Assembly: GCA_050012355.1 (NCBI GenBank)
Contig: JBEKHI010000017.1
Coordinates: forward strand, 1 to 41,260
Length of the DNA stretch: 41,260 nt
Reading direction: 5' to 3'
From: JBEKHI01 sp050012355
Lineage (GTDB): Bacteria; Actinomycetota; Actinomycetes; Streptosporangiales; Streptosporangiaceae
Part shown: positions 7,551-15,650 of the stretch, piece by piece
Layout: every line of letters begins with the position of its first letter
How positions within the stretch are numbered: the stretch's first letter is position 1
Notes under the pieces: model-generated
Seen by the model: the letters and a program-made list of their open reading frames with translations, nothing else
Database searches by the model: none
Told to the model about the DNA's origin: nothing
Program-made: the position numbers and the translations under genes

Positions 7551-8424
7551 CGGGGGAGTACTGGACGCCCGTGCTCTCCTGCGAGTCGGACCACAGCCGG
7601 GCCGCCAGCTCGGTGTCGCGTGCCTTAGCTGGCACGGTGACCCGCACCGGATAGCCCCTGAATGTCCAGCGCGGCCCGTAGAGTTCACCGCCCCGGGCAT
7701 CGGGGTCGGTGGCGGCGCGCAGGATGGGCAGCGCGCCCATCGTCGCGCGTTGCGCAACCAACGGGGCGCTGAGATCAGCGGCGATCCGGATCGCTGTCGG
7801 CAGATGCCTCGTCAAGCCGGTGCTGGCGTACCCCGGATGGGCCGCCAGCGAACTGGTTTCCTTCCCCGCGGCGGTCAGCCTGCGCTGAAGCTCGAGCGCG
7901 AACATCAGGTCGGCGAGCTTGGAGTCGGCGTAGGCACCCGTCGGGGTGTACCTGGACGAGGGCGGGTATTGACCGCGCAGGCCGACCACGCTGGTGAGGG
8001 TTACCACGCGGGAGCCGGGCACACTGAGCATCAGGTCGAGCAGCAAGCCGGTCAGCGCGAAGTGCCCCAGATAGTTCGTGCCGTACTGCAGCTCGAAACC
8101 GTCCTCGGTGGTGGACGCCGGTGTCATCATCACGCCCGCGTTGTTCACCAGCAGGTCGACGCGATCGAGCGTCGCGTGCAATTCGGCGGCCGCCTCACGT
8201 ACCGAGGCGAGTGAGGCCAGGTCAAGCCGGACGTGACTGGCGTCTCCGCCTAGCTGGCTCACCGCCCGCGCCGCCTTGGCCGGGTCCCGGCTGGCCAGCA
8301 CGACCCGCGCTCCCTGGCCAGCGAGCACCCGAGCGGTTTCGAAACCGAGGCCGGTGTTCCCGCCGGTGATGACGGCGATCCGGCCCGCCTGGCTGGGGAC
8401 GTCGGCGGTGGTCCAGGCGGCCAT
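7543..8424 (-). CDS. Short-chain dehydrogenase/reductase
   Basis: 293 residues from ATG 8424 (MAAWTTADVPSQAGRIAVIT). Cofactor motif TGGNTGLG near residue 18, NNAGVM near 91, catalytic Ser in VTLTSVVG and YADSK (Tyr-x3-Lys) near 170, then AAHPGYASTGL. This is the extended retinol-dehydrogenase-like SDR pattern that prefers NADP(H). The substrate is unknown. The start lies 2 bases beyond the stop of the GH12 gene on the same strand, so the two are probably cotranscribed. Cytosolic. Confidence 0.85.
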   Translation of the reverse strand: MAAWTTADVPSQAGRIAVITGGNTGLGFETARVLAGQGARVVLASRDPAKAARAVSQLGGDASHVRLDLASLASVREAAAELHATLDRVDLLVNNAGVMMTPASTTEDGFELQYGTNYLGHFALTGLLLDLMLSVPGSRVVTLTSVVGLRGQYPPSSRYTPTGAYADSKLADLMFALELQRRLTAAGKETSSLAAHPGYASTGLTRHLPTAIRIAADLSAPLVAQRATMGALPILRAATDPDARGGELYGPRWTFRGYPVRVTVPAKARDTELAARLWSDSQESTGVQYSPAI

Positions 8425-8426
8425 GG

Positions 8427-9233
8427 TCACCTCACGTCTACCGAGAACGCGTTCGTGGCTAGTCCTTGCCCACCCTGCCATAGCTCGAATCCGGCCTGCA
8501 CGTCGATGAGATACCAGTTCGGCTGCAGATAACCGCGCTGCAGCGCGTCCTGCGCGAACGCGGCGATGTCGAGCCCAGCTACCTGGCTCACCGGGCTGGT
8601 GGCCTGGTACGACACGGTGGGCGCCGAGTTGCCCGACCCGTAGCCGAACCAGACCTGGTAGCTCCGGCCGCCGATGCTGGTGATGCCTTGCGGGGTCCCG
8701 AGTGGCCGCACCGAACCGTCGTCCGCGAGCCAGATCATCATCTCCGCGCCGTCCGGCGCTCCCGAGGTCCAGGCTGTGGTGTTGAACCAGATGTCGTACG
8801 CGACGTCGTACCGGCCGCCAGCCGGCTGGGTGGTCGTCCAGTCCGAGGTCACCGTTCCGTCGTTCAGGTCGCTCACCAGGCGCGGCAGGCCGCTGCGCCG
8901 GGTGCAGGCTCCGTAGAAGCAGCCGTGGGACATCGACGGGTAGCCGCCGGGGGAGCCGTCGGCCGGCATGCTGATCTTCGTCGTGGCGACGCTGAACGAC
9001 GGGGCGGCCGCGTCATAGGAGATGCACTCGGTGGCGGCTGAATTCCACTCATCGTTTTGAAGGACAAATGTTCCACCCGCTACGGACCGGTGCTGGTTCC
9101 CGCAGAGCTGGGCCGGGGCCGACGATCTGTTGACTATGACCACGATCAGCACGACGACGAGGAGCAGGGCCGCGGCGACCGCGGCGATGGCGCTGCGGTT
9201 CCGGCGGGGCGGGACGGTCACGGGCACACGCAC
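8427..9233 (-). CDS. Membrane-anchored GH12 family endoglucanase
   Basis: 268 residues. A basic N-terminus and one hydrophobic segment (about 15-34, AIAAVAAALLLVVVLIVVIV) without a clear cleavage site suggest a signal anchor; the rest faces outside. From residue 40 the GH12 fold is plain: DEWNS, GGYPSMSHGCFYGACT, YDVAYDIWFN, GAEMMIWLADDGSVRPLGT with the probable nucleophile Glu164, YQVWFGYG, and YLIDVQAGFELWQGG with the probable acid/base Glu250. GH12 enzymes cut beta-1,4-glucans (cellulose, xyloglucan). GTG 9233 is the likely start, but GTGs 6 and 12 bases later are alternatives. It shares a strand and a 2-base gap with the SDR gene behind it. Confidence 0.85.
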   Translation of the reverse strand: MRVPVTVPPRRNRSAIAAVAAALLLVVVLIVVIVNRSSAPAQLCGNQHRSVAGGTFVLQNDEWNSAATECISYDAAAPSFSVATTKISMPADGSPGGYPSMSHGCFYGACTRRSGLPRLVSDLNDGTVTSDWTTTQPAGGRYDVAYDIWFNTTAWTSGAPDGAEMMIWLADDGSVRPLGTPQGITSIGGRSYQVWFGYGSGNSAPTVSYQATSPVSQVAGLDIAAFAQDALQRGYLQPNWYLIDVQAGFELWQGGQGLATNAFSVDVR

Positions 9234-9246
9234 GAAGGTACCGTCT

Positions 9247-9284
9247 GCCCCTGGCGTGGCGGGTGGAACGCCACGCCAAGGGGC
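9247..9284 (-). terminator. Strong hairpin after the KamA-like gene
   Basis: Arms GCCCCTGGCGTGGCG (9247-9261) and CGCCACGCCAAGGGGC (9269-9284) pair over 15 bp with a single bulged A and a 7-base loop. It lies 3 bases beyond the stop of the KamA-like gene and before the GH12 start. There is no U-run, as is common for terminators of high-GC actinomycetes. Confidence 0.6.
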
Positions 9285-9287
9285 GCG

Positions 9288-10652
9288 TCAGGCGGGCGCG
9301 GGCGCCGCCTCGGCGGCCCACCAGCGCCTGCCCTCGGCGGGCAGCGTGTAGATCGGGTCGTAGTACGCGTACTCCCTGCTCAGGGCGAGCTGGTCGCTGG
9401 CCTCGATCCCGGTTCGGTAGTTCTTCGTCCAGTACGAGATGCCGAGCGCGGCGTCGTACCTGGACACCTGGTGCACCCAGCGCTTGCCGACGTACGGCAC
9501 GTCGCACACCACGCGCGGGGTCGCGAAACCGGGCAGGTAGCCCATCAGGTCATGTTGCAGAGCCTGGGCCTCGGCGATCGATAGCCGCCAGTGCTCGCTG
9601 CCGGGGATCATGTCGCACATGTAGAAGTAGTAGGGCATGATCTGCGCCTCGTCCAGCAACGCGAAGCACAGGTCGAGCAGCGCCGGGAGGCTGTCGTTGA
9701 CGCCGCGGAGCAGGACACCCTGGTTGCGCACGTCGCGGATGCCGGTGTCCAGCATGGCTCGCACCGCCTTGGCCACCAGCGGCGTGACCGACTGCGCCGC
9801 GTTGACGTGGGTGTGGATCGCGATGTTCACGCCGCGGGCGCGGGCGGTGCTCGCCAGCCGTTCCATGCCGGCCCGCACCTCATCCGACAGCCAGTGCTGG
9901 GGGAGTCCCATCAGCGCCTTGCTGGCCAGCCGGATGTCGCGGATGTTGTCGATGTCGAGCAGCGCCGCGACGAACGCCTCGAGCCGGGGCCATGGCAGGT
10001 TCGCCACGTCCCCGCCGGAGACCACGACGTCGCGCACGCCCGGAGTCGCGCGCAGGTAATCCAGCATCGCTCCGAGCCGGTCGTCCCGGCTGGCGGCGAA
10101 CTTGAGCTTGGGATATCCGGTGGTCGAGTTGCCGACCAGGTCCATCCGGGTGCAGTGCCCGCAGTACTGCGGGCAGGTCTGCAGCAGTTCGGCGAGCACC
10201 TTGGTGGGGTAGCGGTGGGTGAGGCCTTCGACCGCCCACATCTCCGCCTCGTGCAGCGAGTCGCGCTGCGCGTAGGGGTGCGAGGGCCAGTCGTCGTGCC
10301 GGTCGCTGGCGACCGGGAGCATGTACCGGCGCACCGGGTCCTGGTAGAACGCGTCCGTGAAGCCCGCTTTGTCGGGGCTTTTGTCTGGGACCATCGTGTT
10401 CAGCATCTGCGGGGGGAGCAGCATCGACATCGTGGCCTGCTCGGCCTGGTCGCGCTGCAGGTCGGTGAGGAACTCATCGTCCAGGCCGGGTCCGATGACG
10501 CTGCGGAGCTGGCGCGCGTTCTTCACGCAGTGCGCCCGCTGCCACTGAGCGGACTCCCACTCGGTTGGGGTGACCTCTGCCCACCCCGGGAACCGGCGCC
10601 AGTCAGGCTCGGTCAGCTCACGCCTCTGATACACGTATGGCTGTTCGGTCAT
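9288..10652 (-). CDS. KamA family radical SAM aminomutase (lysine 2,3-aminomutase-like)
   Basis: 454 residues from ATG 10652, with GGAGG six bases upstream. HRYPTKVLAELLQTCPQYCGHCTRMD (in two parts here: HRYPTKVLAELL, then CPQYCGHCTR) gives the CxxxCxxC iron-sulfur site, Cys160, 164, 167. SGGDVANLP and the later HTHVNAAQSVTP follow the lysine/glutamate 2,3-aminomutase pattern. CDVPYVGKRW near the end should carry the PLP-binding Lys. The C-terminal region YWTKNYRTGIEASDQ is extra relative to clostridial enzymes. The reaction expected is a PLP and SAM-dependent 1,2-amino shift on an alpha-amino acid giving a beta-amino acid; the substrate could be Lys, Glu, Arg or other. No EF-P lysylation or antibiotic genes are adjacent. 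A run of AT-rich DNA upstream may be its promoter. Confidence 0.8.
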   Translation of the reverse strand: MTEQPYVYQRRELTEPDWRRFPGWAEVTPTEWESAQWQRAHCVKNARQLRSVIGPGLDDEFLTDLQRDQAEQATMSMLLPPQMLNTMVPDKSPDKAGFTDAFYQDPVRRYMLPVASDRHDDWPSHPYAQRDSLHEAEMWAVEGLTHRYPTKVLAELLQTCPQYCGHCTRMDLVGNSTTGYPKLKFAASRDDRLGAMLDYLRATPGVRDVVVSGGDVANLPWPRLEAFVAALLDIDNIRDIRLASKALMGLPQHWLSDEVRAGMERLASTARARGVNIAIHTHVNAAQSVTPLVAKAVRAMLDTGIRDVRNQGVLLRGVNDSLPALLDLCFALLDEAQIMPYYFYMCDMIPGSEHWRLSIAEAQALQHDLMGYLPGFATPRVVCDVPYVGKRWVHQVSRYDAALGISYWTKNYRTGIEASDQLALSREYAYYDPIYTLPAEGRRWWAAEAAPAPA

Positions 10653-10803
10653 GACCACCTCCGGCTGTAACATGTGCGTCACATTCCTGTCTTGCGAAAG
10701 ATCGTACTGTATGCGACCCGTATTGAAAGAATATTTCCTGAATGAGGGGTCTGTCCAGAGCGAGTTAGGGCGTCGGCCTGACGGCCGCTAGAAACCGCGG
10801 GTC
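10653..10803. promoter_or_regulatory. Probable promoter region of the KamA-like gene
   Basis: This gap is clearly AT-richer than its surroundings (10685-10745). On the minus strand TTTCAA is followed about 20 bases on by TACAGT/TACGAT, a plausible sigma-70-like pair ending about 50 bases before the start codon. No clear palindrome is seen. The last 20 bases before 10804 lie beyond the stop of the cystathionine beta-synthase gene. Confidence 0.3.
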
Positions 10804-12204
10804 TTAGGCTTGCGCCGCGCTGAGCAACTCGGCCCGCGTGAGGATCGCGTGTGCCCGCCCGTCGCGCAGTACCAGGGCCGTGTCCGGCCCGGTGTGCCCC
10901 GGGCCGAGCGCCTCCAGTGCGTCGCGCACGGACTGCCCGGCTCCGACCGTCGGCGGCGGCACCTGCGCGTGCGCGGTGATCGGGTCGTCGCCCTGAATCC
11001 GGCCGGCGGCCAGGTCGGCGGCGAGCCGTTCGGGCCGGAACGAACCGATGACCTCGGTCGCGGTAAGACCGTGCGGCCGGCTGATCCTCGGCAGCACGAC
11101 CAGAGCCGTGCCGTCCCTGGTTACCGCCAGGGCGTGGGCGACGGTCGCGGTGCTGTCAACCGTGACGAGTCCCCCGCCTTCAGCGAGCACGTCGGCCACG
11201 GTGCGCGCGCCATCCAGCGGTTCCTCCAGGAAACCCCAGCGGCGCATCCAGACGTCGCTGAATACCTTGGACAGGTAGGACCGCCCCGAGTCCGGCAGCA
11301 GCACGACGACTAGGTCCGACGGACCGAGCTCGCGGGCGACCCGCAGCGCCGCCGCCAGTGCGGTCCCCGAAGACGGGCCCGCCAGCAGCCCGTCTTCGCG
11401 AGCCAGCCGCCGAACGGTGTGCAGTGAGTCCCGGTCGCTTATCCGCTCGAACTGGTCTACGACATCGGCGTGGAATGACTCCGGCCAGTGGTCCTCTTCC
11501 GTCTCCGGGTGGAGGAAGTGGCCGATGCTCTCCACGTAGTACGGGCTGCCGTCGCCGCCAGAGTACGTGGAGTTCTCCGGGTCGGCCCCGATGATCCGCA
11601 CCGTGTTGCCAGAGACTTCCTTGAGGTACTGGCCGGCACCGCTGATCGTGCCGCCGGTACCGACGCCCGCGACGAAGTGGGTGATCCGCCCCTCGGTCTG
11701 CTGCCAGATCTCCGGCCCGGTCGTGCGGACATGCGCCAGCGGGTTGGCCGGATTGTCGTACTGGTTGGCAAGCCACCCGCCGGGCGTGTCGTCGGCGAGG
11801 CGCCGGGCGACGTTGAACAGGTGATCGGGGTGCTGCCGGGGCAGCGTGCTGCTCCCGATGATCACCTCCGCGCCATAGGCGCGGAGAATGTCGGACTTCT
11901 CCGGGGCCGAGCGGTCGGACACGACGACCTTCACCCGGTAGCCGCGGTGCCGGCCGATGATTGCCAGGCCGATACCGGTGTTGCCCGAGGTGGCCTCGAC
12001 GATGGTGCCGCCGGGGCGCAGCAGCCCATCCCGTTCGGCTGCATCGACCATCGCCAGCGCGGCCCGGTCCTTGACGCTCCCGCCCACGCTGAAGAACTCG
12101 GCCTTGGCATAAACCGGGGCCGCGATACCGTTCCCGAGCCCGCGCAGCCGGAAGAGCGGGGTGCCGCCGATCGCGTCGGCGATGGATTCAAAGACGAGTG
12201 CCAT
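10804..12204 (-). CDS. cbs: Cystathionine beta-synthase with C-terminal CBS domains
   Basis: 466 residues from ATG 12204 (MALVFESIADAIGGTPLFRL). PLP Lys45 in SVKDRAA, the substrate loop TSGNTGIGLA (72-81) and phosphate loop GVGTGGTISG (near 178) define a fold-type II beta-synthase. Residues about 320-466 hold a pair of CBS-type segments (TVADVLAEGGGLVTVDSTAT and ALVLRDGRAHAILTRAEL). This layout is that of actinobacterial cystathionine beta-synthase, which condenses serine and homocysteine in transsulfuration; O-acetylserine use is possible. A good ribosome site (GAGGTGGGCG) precedes the ATG. It overlaps the end of the GNAT gene by 17 bases, indicating one operon. Partner gene cystathionine gamma-lyase is not in view. 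Confidence 0.85.
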   Translation of the reverse strand: MALVFESIADAIGGTPLFRLRGLGNGIAAPVYAKAEFFSVGGSVKDRAALAMVDAAERDGLLRPGGTIVEATSGNTGIGLAIIGRHRGYRVKVVVSDRSAPEKSDILRAYGAEVIIGSSTLPRQHPDHLFNVARRLADDTPGGWLANQYDNPANPLAHVRTTGPEIWQQTEGRITHFVAGVGTGGTISGAGQYLKEVSGNTVRIIGADPENSTYSGGDGSPYYVESIGHFLHPETEEDHWPESFHADVVDQFERISDRDSLHTVRRLAREDGLLAGPSSGTALAAALRVARELGPSDLVVVLLPDSGRSYLSKVFSDVWMRRWGFLEEPLDGARTVADVLAEGGGLVTVDSTATVAHALAVTRDGTALVVLPRISRPHGLTATEVIGSFRPERLAADLAAGRIQGDDPITAHAQVPPPTVGAGQSVRDALEALGPGHTGPDTALVLRDGRAHAILTRAELLSAAQA

Positions 12205-12703
12205 CGCCCACCTCATACCCAAAAGCCAGCAACGGCTGACCATGGCCCGGGACCGTGCGTGTCTCACGCTCGGTCAGCCGGGCGAAGCCCAGCACGTAGT
12301 AGAGCTGGTGCGCACCGGTCATATCCGGGGCGCTGTTCATCACGACCCGAGTGGCGCCGCGCTCGGCCGCCAGCGCGATCACGTGCTCGACAAGCAGCCG
12401 CCCGATGCCGCGCCGGCGGGCGGCCGGGGCGACGGCGAGCATCCGGAAGTCCAGCTCCCCGTCCCGGCTGAGCACGCTGATGTGTCCGCCCGGCCTGGGC
12501 GTAGCTACCGTGCCGAGAAGCTGACCGGTGTGCCGGTCGACGGCCACCCAGACCTGGTGCTCAGCGGCCCGCGCCGCGACCGCGCGCAGGTTCTCGCGGT
12601 AATGATCGGAGATGTCGTAGTCGTGGCCGTAGGCGGCCTCGCTCAGCTCACCGATCGCCTCGTATTCGCCTGGGTCAGCCAGCCGGACCAGGACGTCAGA
12701 CAT
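12188..12703 (-). CDS. GNAT family N-acetyltransferase
   Basis: 171 residues from ATG 12703 (MSDVLVRLADPGEYEAIGEL). The acetyl-CoA loop is DFRMLAVAPAARRRGIGRLLVEH (written here as RMLAVAPAARRRGIGRLL, near residue 100), the V/I-x-x-x-x-R/Q-x-x-G-x-G/A signature of GNATs. VMNSAPDMTGAHQLYYVLGF follows as the typical final strand-helix. The acceptor is unknown. An in-frame ATG 39 bases upstream exists, but the shorter start fits the family. First gene of the operon with cystathionine beta-synthase, with overlap. Confidence 0.75.
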   Translation of the reverse strand: MSDVLVRLADPGEYEAIGELSEAAYGHDYDISDHYRENLRAVAARAAEHQVWVAVDRHTGQLLGTVATPRPGGHISVLSRDGELDFRMLAVAPAARRRGIGRLLVEHVIALAAERGATRVVMNSAPDMTGAHQLYYVLGFARLTERETRTVPGHGQPLLAFGYEVGDGTRL

Positions 12704-12875
12704 GAGACGTCCAGATCGCCGGAAAGCCGTCCAGCCGGACACAACCCACAGTCATGCCTTAAGACTAGGCAATTTCCTCCATTGCCGATAGGATAAATAG
12801 GAAGGGGGTCGTTCCCGCGAAACCGCTGCGCCGCTGATAACAGCAAGAAGCGGGGTGCGGGCCGACGGGGGCTTG

Positions 12876-12891
12876 GGCGTCGTTGGACGCC
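12876..12891 (-). terminator. Small hairpin behind the HxlR gene
   Basis: GGCGTC, loop GTTG, GACGCC: a perfect 6-bp stem located 7 bases beyond the stop of the HxlR gene. No U-run. It may end that transcript, but the stem is short. Confidence 0.3.
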
Positions 12892-12897
12892 GACTGC

Positions 12898-13377
12898 TTA
12901 GAACCGGCGCTGACCGCGGCCGGGCTGTAATCCCGTGACGGTCTGCAGGCTGTCCGGGGTTACCGGCTCGCCGCAGTGCCGGCAGGTGCGGTCCACGGCC
13001 AGCAGCTGCCCGCAGTCATGCAGAACGCGGGTGGCCGGTGTCTCCACCGCCCACTTGTCGCCCCATTCGCGGAGGGCGGTCATCACCGGGAAGAGCTCGA
13101 GGCCCGCCTGGGTGAGGTGATACTCATAGCGCGGCGGGTGCTCGCTGTAGAGCCGCCGTTCGACGATCCCGGCGTTCTCGAGCTTGCGCAGCCGGTCCGC
13201 GAGCATGTCGCGGGAAGCACCCGTGTAGGCGGCGATCCGCGCGAACCGGTGCACGCCGCTGCCCATCTCGCGGACCGCGAGCAGGGTCCAGCGCTCGCCC
13301 AGGATCTCCAGGGCGGAAGCGATCGAGCACGGCCGCACGCCGAGCGGCTGGTCAGCCAAGACGATCGGTTCGCTCAT
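12898..13377 (-). CDS. HxlR family transcriptional regulator
   Basis: 159 residues from ATG 13377, preceded by GGAGGGG at 10 bases. Residues 15-105 form the HxlR winged helix: CSIASALEILGERWTLLAVR, HRFARIAAYTGASRDMLADRL, LENAGIVERRLYSEHPPRYE, YHLTQAGLELFPVMTALREW. The tail has CRHCGEPV, and with Cys128-type residues upstream it could bind zinc, a common add-on in actinobacterial HxlR proteins. These dimers usually repress a divergent oxidoreductase or exporter and respond to quinones, aldehydes or other electrophiles. The divergent SDR gene and the palindrome at 13436-13458 fit that. Confidence 0.85.
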   Translation of the reverse strand: MSEPIVLADQPLGVRPCSIASALEILGERWTLLAVREMGSGVHRFARIAAYTGASRDMLADRLRKLENAGIVERRLYSEHPPRYEYHLTQAGLELFPVMTALREWGDKWAVETPATRVLHDCGQLLAVDRTCRHCGEPVTPDSLQTVTGLQPGRGQRRF

Positions 13378-13402
13378 CGCGGTAACCCCTCCAGCGTGTC
13401 AG

Positions 13403-13458
13403 TTGCGTTTTCCTACAGACTACCGCTAGCCTGGTGTCTGTTGGAAATTCCAACAGAC
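13403..13458 (+). promoter_or_regulatory. Promoter and perfect palindromic operator between HxlR and SDR genes
   Basis: GTCTGTTGGAA (13436-13446), one A, TTCCAACAGAC (13448-13458): a perfect 11-bp inverted repeat. On the plus strand TTGCGT (13403) and TAGCCT (13427) with an 18-base spacer form a plausible promoter for the SDR gene, so the palindrome would cover the transcription start. An extra half site ACAGAC lies at 13415-13420. It is best explained as the HxlR operator. Confidence 0.65.
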
Positions 13459-13476
13459 TGATGGAGGGGCATGCAC

Positions 13477-14175
13477 ATGACACAGCTCATTGGTTCGGTC
13501 GTCCTGGTGACCGGGGCGAACGGGGGACTGGGAACCGAGTTCGTCGGCCAGGCGCTGAAGCGTGGTGCCGCCCGGGTCTACGCCACCGCCCGGAATCCGC
13601 GCGAGTGGCAGGACAGCCGGGTGGTGCCGCTCCGGCTGGACGTCACCGATCCCGCGTCGATAGCCGACGCCGCGTCGGCCGCCGCGGACACCACCGTCGT
13701 GATCAACCACGCGGGCACCGCTGGCGGGGAGAGCCTGCTGACCATGCCGTTCGATCAGATCCGCGCGATCTACGAGGCGAATGTCTTCGGCCCGAGCGCG
13801 GTGGCGCGGGCCTTCGCGCCGGTCTTGGCCAAGACCGGCGGCGGCGCCCTCGTCGACATCCACTCGGCGCTGAGCTGGCTCGCCAGCCCGGGGGCGTACT
13901 CCGGGACCAAGGCGGCGCTATGGTCGGTCACCAACACGCTGCGGCTCGAGCTCGCCGGCCAGGGAACCCAGGTCGTCGGCGCGCATCTCGGCTACACCGA
14001 CACCCCGATGATCGCGGGCAAGGACGTGGACAAGGCGGACCCGCGCGACATCGTCGCCGCGATCTACGACGGGCTGGAGGCCGGCGAGAGCGAGGTCCTC
14101 GCCGACGACACCAGCCGCTGGGTCAAGCGTCAGCTATCGGAGCCGCTCAGCGCGCTCTACCCGGGCGTCAAGTAG
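13477..14175 (+). CDS. Short-chain dehydrogenase/reductase under HxlR control
   Basis: 232 residues from ATG 13477 (MTQLIGSVVLVTGANGGLGT), 7 bases after GGAGGGG; the ATG six bases earlier is too close to that site. TGANGGLG cofactor loop, LDVTD, then VVINHAGT where most SDRs have NNAG, IHSALSWLASPGAYSGTKAAL with Ser, Tyr and Lys of the catalytic set, and GYTDTPM. The cytosolic NAD(P)H enzyme has an unknown substrate; control by an HxlR protein suggests detoxification of a reactive carbonyl or quinone. Its 3' end overlaps the converging MFS gene by 42 bases. Confidence 0.85.
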   Translation: MTQLIGSVVLVTGANGGLGTEFVGQALKRGAARVYATARNPREWQDSRVVPLRLDVTDPASIADAASAAADTTVVINHAGTAGGESLLTMPFDQIRAIYEANVFGPSAVARAFAPVLAKTGGGALVDIHSALSWLASPGAYSGTKAALWSVTNTLRLELAGQGTQVVGAHLGYTDTPMIAGKDVDKADPRDIVAAIYDGLEAGESEVLADDTSRWVKRQLSEPLSALYPGVK

Positions 14176-15615
14176 CGGACGAGCCGGCTGGCGGGGACGC
14201 TCCTTACTGGGCAGGAACCGGGTAAGGACGGCCATCGCCGCTATGAGACCGAGCCCGATCCACATCACGACCGCGCTAGCGTCGGCGTACCCGGTGCGCG
14301 GGAGCGAGGCGAAGAACACCGCGCCGATCGAGGCGAGACCGGCCGACCCGGCGAACTGCTGGATCGTGTTGACCGTGCCCGAGGCGGCGCCGGCTTGCGA
14401 CGGCCGGACGGCGGCGAGGGTGGCGCCCAGGTAGGCGGTGAGGATCAGGCTGTTGCCGGCGCCGACGACCGCGAGCCCGATAACCAGCACCGCGACGAGA
14501 CCACCCGAACGGTGACCGGTCTGCAGGGCGAGCGCGAGGCCGAGCACGCCGGCGCCGCTTATCAGGCAACCGAGCCGGATCACCGCCGGGGCACCCCAGC
14601 GACCGACCAGGCCGCGCCCGGCCAGCGCGCTGATCATCGCGGCGAGGGAGAACGGCCCGAAGCTCAGGCCGGCCCGCAGCGGCGTGAAACCCAGCCCGTC
14701 CTGCAGCAGCAAGCTCAGCACGAACATGGTGCTGGTGAAGAACGCCATGAACGCGACCGCGATCCCGAGCCCGGCGCGAAACACCGGCGAGCCGAACAGC
14801 GACAGGTCCACCAGCGGGCTGCCGCCCCGGCCCGCGAGGGCCCGCTCATAGCGCAGCGCCGCGACCATGAACGGCACCGACAAGGCGAGCAGCAGCCACG
14901 TCCACCACGGCCAGCCGACGCTATCACCCAAGGTCAGCGGTACCAAGGCCGCGGCTAGGGCCGCCGAGATCCCGATAACGCCACCCACGTCGAGCGACGG
15001 GCGCTGGCCGCTTCGCAGGTCCGGCAGCAGCCGCCGCGCGAACCCCAGCACCACCAAGCCCACCGGCAGGTTGATGAAGAACAGCACCCGCCAGCCGAGC
15101 CCGAACACGTTGGCGTCCAGGATCAGCCCGCCGAGCACCTGGCCGGCGACGCCGCTGATGGCGCCGGTCACCCCGAAGTAGGCGAGGGCCGCGGACCGTT
15201 CTTCGGCCGGGAAGACCGCGGTGATAAGAGCCAGTACTTGAGGGACCATAACGGCGGCCGCCAGTCCCTGGGCCACCCTGGCGGCGATCAGTTCGGCTGG
15301 TGTCGCGGACAGGCCGCACAGCAGCGAGGCGGCGACGAAGGCGGCCATGCCCCACAAGAACAGCCGCCGGTAGCCGAACAGGTCGCCGAGCCGCCCGCCG
15401 GTGACCAGTCCGGCCGCGTAGGCGAACGCGTAGCCGCCGACGATCAATTCGAGGGCGACCGGCCCGGCACCGAGGTGCACGCGCAGCGACGGCAGTGCCA
15501 CGTTGACCACGTTGAAGTCGAAGGAGTAGATGAACGTCGCCGAGAGAATCACCGGCAGCATGCGCCAGCGGCGCGGATCAGGAACCATACCGCTGGTTAT
15601 ACCAATCGTTGGCAT
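14134..15615 (-). CDS. MFS drug exporter, DHA2 (EmrB/QacA-like) 14-helix type
   Basis: 493 residues with about 14 membrane helices. Motif A-like GGRLGDLFGYRRLFLWGMAA near residue 72, motif C-like GVTGAISGVAGQVLGGLILD near 150, FFINLPVGLVVL, and LLLQDGLGFTPLRAGLSFGP match proton-driven multidrug exporters of the DHA2 family. The start is ATG 15615 or, more likely given fit to relatives, ATG 15588 (MVPDPRRWRM). The last 25 residues (RQPARPLLDARVERAERLR) are read opposite the SDR gene and look like run-on. The gene is divergent from a MarR regulator, which probably represses it. Confidence 0.85.
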   Translation of the reverse strand: MPTIGITSGMVPDPRRWRMLPVILSATFIYSFDFNVVNVALPSLRVHLGAGPVALELIVGGYAFAYAAGLVTGGRLGDLFGYRRLFLWGMAAFVAASLLCGLSATPAELIAARVAQGLAAAVMVPQVLALITAVFPAEERSAALAYFGVTGAISGVAGQVLGGLILDANVFGLGWRVLFFINLPVGLVVLGFARRLLPDLRSGQRPSLDVGGVIGISAALAAALVPLTLGDSVGWPWWTWLLLALSVPFMVAALRYERALAGRGGSPLVDLSLFGSPVFRAGLGIAVAFMAFFTSTMFVLSLLLQDGLGFTPLRAGLSFGPFSLAAMISALAGRGLVGRWGAPAVIRLGCLISGAGVLGLALALQTGHRSGGLVAVLVIGLAVVGAGNSLILTAYLGATLAAVRPSQAGAASGTVNTIQQFAGSAGLASIGAVFFASLPRTGYADASAVVMWIGLGLIAAMAVLTRFLPSKERPRQPARPLLDARVERAERLR

Positions 15616-15650
15616 TGCCAGTCAATGGTTGTTCCAGTAAGATTGTGAGC
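15589..15650. promoter_or_regulatory. MFS/MarR divergent regulatory region
   Basis: Two short inverted repeats sit between the genes: TGGTTATACCA near 15593 (imperfect) and TGGCA-T-TGCCA near 15610. The region is AT-richer than both genes and contains the ATG 15615 alternative start of the exporter. MarR dimers bind such 10-16 base repeats, so these are likely sites, by position only. Confidence 0.4.

Noticed and set aside
9591..10670. 359-codon frame on the plus strand
   Set aside because: Antisense to the aminomutase gene, which has clear motifs; the translation has no recognisable domain.
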